From assembly GCA_027625915.1 (NCBI GenBank), contig JANTQA010000063.1:5041501-5105500 (forward strand): a stretch of 64,000 nt of DNA, given 5' to 3'. Both the position numbers and the translations under genes were made by a program. The stretch is from Anaeramoeba flamelloides (lineage: Eukaryota > Metamonada > Anaeramoebidae). The notes under the pieces were generated by a model. It was not told the DNA's origin. It saw nothing but the letters and a program-made list of their open reading frames with translations, and did no database searches. Below are positions 59,720 through 64,000 of this stretch, piece by piece (within the stretch, counting starts at the first letter, position 1; each line of letters opens with the position of its first letter).

Positions 59720-60927
59720 GGGAATACACGATCATGAAAAAATTTTTTCAAAAAAAAAATAAATATTTGCTAATTTTTCACTTTTTGATAACTTCACTTA
59801 CAATAAACACTATTGGTTAATAAAAGATCTTGGATCAAAAATTATTTTTTTGGGATATTTTATCAATTTAAGTTGGAAAATCCAATTTTCAGGTTCTATT
59901 AAGATTTTTTTTAAATTTAATAGTAAAAAATTTGATAATTTTTTTTTCACAGTTAAGTGGATATAATCATATATTTTAAAAGAATTTTAAATTTAATAAA
60001 TATCTTTCCAATGGCCATTCAATTATTTTGACTATTATGGAATTATTTATTGATATAAATTGAAAAAAAGATTTTGTTTTTGATTTTCCGTTAGGTTTTT
60101 TTTAATTTTTGAAATGAACTGAAAATTTTAAGAAATTTTCAGTTTATTCCAAAAAGTAAAAACAACCTAGGACACACCCGTTAGGTTTTTTCAGAATTTA
60201 AAAGAATGGAGTTAAATCGAAGATTTTTCTCAACCCTTTTGAATTCTGGAAAACCACTATTAGCTTTTCTTGAGTTTTCGATTTATTTGTGAAGTTTTCT
60301 AGGTTTTTTTTGAGGTTTTCCATTTTATTTCGAAAATCTATTGGTTTTCTAAATAAATAGAAAACTCAAAAAAACCTAACTAAAATCAATACATTTTACA
60401 GATAAAATAAAAAACCTCTAGAAAAGCTAGGCACTTCACGGACATTTTTGTTAGGTTTTTTTTTAATTTAAGAAATAAAAAGTAAATTTTTGAAATTGTC
60501 TTTTAATTTCTTAAATAAGAAAAAAAAGCTAGGCACTTGACGGCACTCTACGGACACACTCAATGATTACCATTAGGGATTTTTTCTCTGTTTCAGTTTT
60601 ATTAGATGAGTACAATGTTTTCAAAACTATTTGTTATTATCAATCAAAGTAAATATCTCCAAGTTGTATTAAACTAAAATTCATTGCCACTTCAGTTTAT
60701 TTGGATTTTTTTACCCGAAAAATACGTTTTTTTCTTGACTAGAGACTTTTAAAAATAGTTGGTTATACTAATAAAAACAATAAATAAAATATTTCCATGA
60801 ATTTAAAGTTCTGGAATTTTAATTATATTGCGAATAAGATTTATTATTAAAGATGAAAGGTTAAGGAATGGCAGAGTTTTGTCTAATTTTTTTTTTCAAT
60901 TTTATTTTTTCATTTTAGTGTAGTCTC
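59720..60927. repeat. Dispersed repeat J, copy 2, possibly TTAA-flanked
   Basis: Begins GGGAATACACGATCATG after TTAA (59716-59719). The likely right end GTGTAGTCTCTATTA is a decayed inverted form of that terminus. The body matches 52985-54260. The centre (60160-60560) holds tandem hairpins with GTTAGGTTTT/AAAACCTAAC arms and the words TAGGCACTTCACGG and AGGCACTTGACGGCACTCTA. Confidence 0.6.
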
Positions 60928-60929
60928 TA

Positions 60930-61615
60930 TTATTTTTTTTTGACCAATTTCTAAATAAGGATTCCTTATCTAGAAATAAGTTTAAGATTAAAATAAACAC
61001 ATGTTTTTCAAATCTAAGTAATTGGGAAAAATTATTCTCAATATCTATTAAAATTAAGTAAAAAATTTAATAAGACTAGTCACTTGTGAGGGTTTTTGTA
61101 TAATGTGTTACTATTCTTAAACCACTGAAGAGAAATCTGAGAAAATGGGTCAAGAATAGGAAATTCAAAAATTATTTTTTTTGCTTAATTTTCAAGATAA
61201 GCTGTCTTTTTTAAAAATATTTATACCAAAAATGGATATGAAACAGAATTAATACAAAATAGTTGATTTTTTTTTTAAATTTAAAGATTTTAAAAATTAT
61301 AAAATTTTTTTTTAAAGGATTGAACCTTTCAAAACAAAATAGTAAAATTTGATAACATGGTATTGATGATATTATCATTATTTTTTCTTTTTTTTTGAAG
61401 ATTCTTAGGGTTAAAAAAATTTGATAAACAAATAATAGAATTTTTTTTTCCATTTTATATTGAAAAGAAAATTTTTCAAATCTGTTTATGGTTTACTTTA
61501 TAAAACAATAAATCTCTAATTATAAATATTTTCATCACTGTTATACGATAAAGAGCTTTTATTAGAATAAATGTTCATTAGTATTTTTTTTTTTCTTTCT
61601 TTTTTTTTTTTTTCA
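60930..61615. other. Gene-free AT-rich stretch
   Basis: Nothing recognisable was found. An 80-codon minus frame is T/A-driven. Confidence 0.35.
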
Positions 61616-61619
61616 AAGA

Positions 61620-61795
61620 CAGCCAGTTTCACTTTTAAGACACACAATTTAAACGAAATCTAAAGGCACAAAAAAAAATCTTAAATTAAAATAATTTGTG
61701 TATATAAAAAAATACCAAAAAATGTACTTTAATTTGAGATTTTTTTGTGCCTTAAATTTGACTGACAGTTTGTCTCTTAAAAGTGGAACTAGCTG
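61620..61795. mobile_element. Family A palindromic MITE-like element, copy 8
   Basis: CAGCCAGTTTCACTTTTAAG at left, AAAAGTGGAACTAGCTG at right. 176 bp. The flanks are GA and TG instead of TA, so the target duplication has mutated. Confidence 0.75.
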
Positions 61796-61797
61796 TG

Positions 61798-64000
61798 TCT
61801 TCTCTTTGTTTTCTCTCGAATCGAAAAGTTTTTTAAAACACACATGAAAAAATGAATCTAACTTTACCAATAGTTTGGGAATTTAGATTGTATATACAAT
61901 AAAATCCTTCAAAAAAAAAAAAAAAAAAAAAAAAAAAACTATAAGTTAATCAGTGAACACATTTTTTGAAATTTTTGATTAATATTTGATTTCAACAATT
62001 CATTGTGTAAAATTCAATAACCAATATATATATATATATATATATAAGAATCTAAAATAAAACTCTTAATTAAATAATAACCCTTCCCCCTTTTTGTGAT
62101 TTTGTTAATTGTAAGAATTTTAAGAAATTTGCTTATGATATATTTTTTATTACATTTTTGAATTCAAATCACTATTTATTTACAATACTATATTTTTTCT
62201 GTTATTATCAAAATTTTATTCCTTTACTGCCATTTTTAAAGATATAACCATTTTTTTTTAGTATTTTTTTTTATAATTTTTGATTTTATAATATTATTTT
62301 TTGATTTACTATTTTTTCAATCCAATCAACATCTATTATTACAAGTTGTAGTATCTTTTTCCTCCTAATCGTTCTATATTCTCAGAAGCAGAAATATTTT
62401 TTTAACAGGGCTTTTTTTCAGTTTTTTTTTTAAATTATGATAGAATACATCGGTGATACAAATTCCACAGTTTTAATTGTTTGGAGAGTATAATTATTAC
62501 CTACTTATCTCTAAAAACATTTTTCTTTTGTATCATATATAAACACCATTTCAATTATTATGACTGACGTAAAATAATAAATTGAAAAAAATATATCCTT
62601 TAGTAACTAAACACAGCTAATAATTCAATCCGATTTATAATTCACTTTTAAGTCACTCTAAATGTATGAAAACCTATTATTGTAAAAATTAAAAAAAATA
62701 AAACCAAAAATCAAAAAAACATTGTTACAATTTTTGAAAAGAGCATTAGGGATTTTTATTACTGAACGTATACTGTTAAAAGTTCAACTTGGAAATTTTT
62801 TATGAATAATTAAATTCATTTTAAAAGACATTAAATAATTAAAATTTTACTAATAATAATTTTTCTTTTTGATGATCTTTTTTTTTTCCAACATTTATCT
62901 TTTTAATAAAAGAAAAGGAAAAGCCAAAAAAAAAAATGAAAAAGAAAAAGTTTTCAAAAAAAAAAAGAAAAAGAAAAAGAAAAACAAAAGAAAAAGGAAA
63001 AATAAGAAAAAGATCAAAAAAAATTTGAACATTAGAAAAAATGATTCTGATCTAAAAATTGTAAATATATTTGGAGACAAATATTGAAAAAAACATAAAA
63101 CCCTTACCTGAAAAAAAAAAAAGGCAAGTCAAAATTTTTGAAAAATAAACTCTTAGTCTCTTAAAGGTGCCAAGCTCAAAATACAAAAAAAAATCACAAT
63201 TTTTGTAAGAATCAAATAAATTGCAAGTATTTAGAAATAAGAGAAATAATAAACTTCAGATCAAAGTTGATATCCATAAAAGAAATACCTGAACAAACTA
63301 TAAATTTCAAAAAAAAAAAAATTTTTTTTGGACTTTTTTCATTGGAATCAACTGAGGTAAATACTTTTCAATTTCTTACCATTAGAAAATTAAAATTGTT
63401 GAAAATATTTTATTTAATTATAAATTATTCATTTTATAAGAAATTACAAAGTATAAATTTTCTCAATGTTAATTTGGAGTTTCAAACATTTTTTTCAAAT
63501 TTACAGTTTTTTAAAAAAAAAATAATAAAAAGAAAAAAAAGTTAAAAAAAAAAAAATTAAAAAGTAAAAAAAAAAATTGACAAAATTCTAAAATATGATG
63601 TTGATCGAAAAAATTGAAATATATTTTGATAATACTGGATTAAAATAATATAATATGTACTTTTTATTCATTTAAAATGGTACTTTTTGACTAAAAAGAT
63701 TTTATCTTATTTTTAAAATCAAATTTATAAATAAAAAACGATTTCTTTCGAATAGCCTGTATTAAAAGAAATTTGTAACTCAATAATTATTTATAAATCA
63801 CTTTGATACCAAATGAAATCTATTTTTTGTTAATATATGTAAGAGAAAAATGGCTGAATTTTTTTAATATTGGGATTGATTATTTTTTTTTTATTTTATA
63901 ATAAAATTTTGCTGAAAAAATCAATGTTTTTTAAAATATTTGTTATTATATTATTTAATTGAAATAAAATTATTTTGAGATATTTTATTGTAAAAATGAA
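61798..64000. other. Gene-free AT-rich end of window
   Basis: Contains a poly(A) run (about 61911-61938), a TA repeat (62023-62046) and a Lys-codon-rich low-complexity tract (62915-63030). About 62795-62830 shares GAATAATTAAATTCATTTTAAAA with 6580-6606, a trace of another dispersed repeat. No gene was recognised. Confidence 0.4.

Noticed and set aside
62869-63087. Lys-rich 72-codon frame
   Set aside because: Product of an A/G-rich simple tract; not credible as a gene.
1-64000. CRISPR arrays, operons, bacterial-type ribosome binding sites
   Set aside because: Spliced genes, nuclear-type tRNA and gene content are eukaryotic; no array of regularly spaced repeats was seen.

Overview
This is a very AT-rich, gene-sparse stretch of a nuclear eukaryotic genome. 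Seven genes are supported in 64 kb: six protein genes and one tRNA. Introns are GT-AG, the standard code fits (TAA and TGA are both used as stops), proteins carry poly-Asn and Asp/Glu runs, and poly(A)/poly(T) tracts are everywhere. This suggests a free-living unicellular protist, perhaps an amoeboid lineage such as Anaeramoeba or an amoebozoan. That guess rests on composition and gene style only.

Layout from left to right: ARL5-like small GTPase (2 exons, minus, 1381-2038); a 5'-truncated LINE in minus orientation (4786-5911) with a perfect 15-bp target-site duplication; tRNA-Thr(TGT) (9178-9250); COP9 signalosome subunit 7 (2 exons, plus, 14941-16191); NSF/Sec18 (5 exons, plus, 24762-29720); a 2068-residue single-exon URB1/Npa1 protein (plus, 35386-41592); ribosomal protein S9/uS4 (2 exons, minus, 49073-49997); and an unrecognised Lys/Asn-rich protein (2 exons, plus, 58277-59395). 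All are housekeeping functions (Golgi/endosome traffic, membrane fusion, cullin deneddylation, ribosome assembly, translation). Gene order shows no functional cluster.

Most of the rest is short non-coding inverted-repeat elements, with no transposase gene visible. The main families are: (A) near-palindromes starting CAGTCAGTT and flanked by TA, nine copies; (B) TA-flanked elements with termini CAGTC..TCCAAGGCTACC; (C and F) 1.1-1.4 kb elements starting GGGA and flanked by TTAA; (D) 0.53-1.3 kb TA-flanked elements with termini AAC(C/T)..AATTC; (E and M) about 235-bp TA-flanked elements starting CTGATA; (G and J) longer, older inverted or dispersed repeats. Elements sit inside one another (D in C, D in F, A in G, A in J) and inside NSF introns. 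In one case the lengths and a paralogous empty site reconstruct the insertion exactly.

I found no operon-like defence or biosynthetic system. The most notable signals are the layered non-autonomous element landscape, a family of short hairpins carrying a shared GC-rich word, a GC-rich poly(A)-tailed block inside one D element, and the orphan gene near 58.3-59.4 kb.
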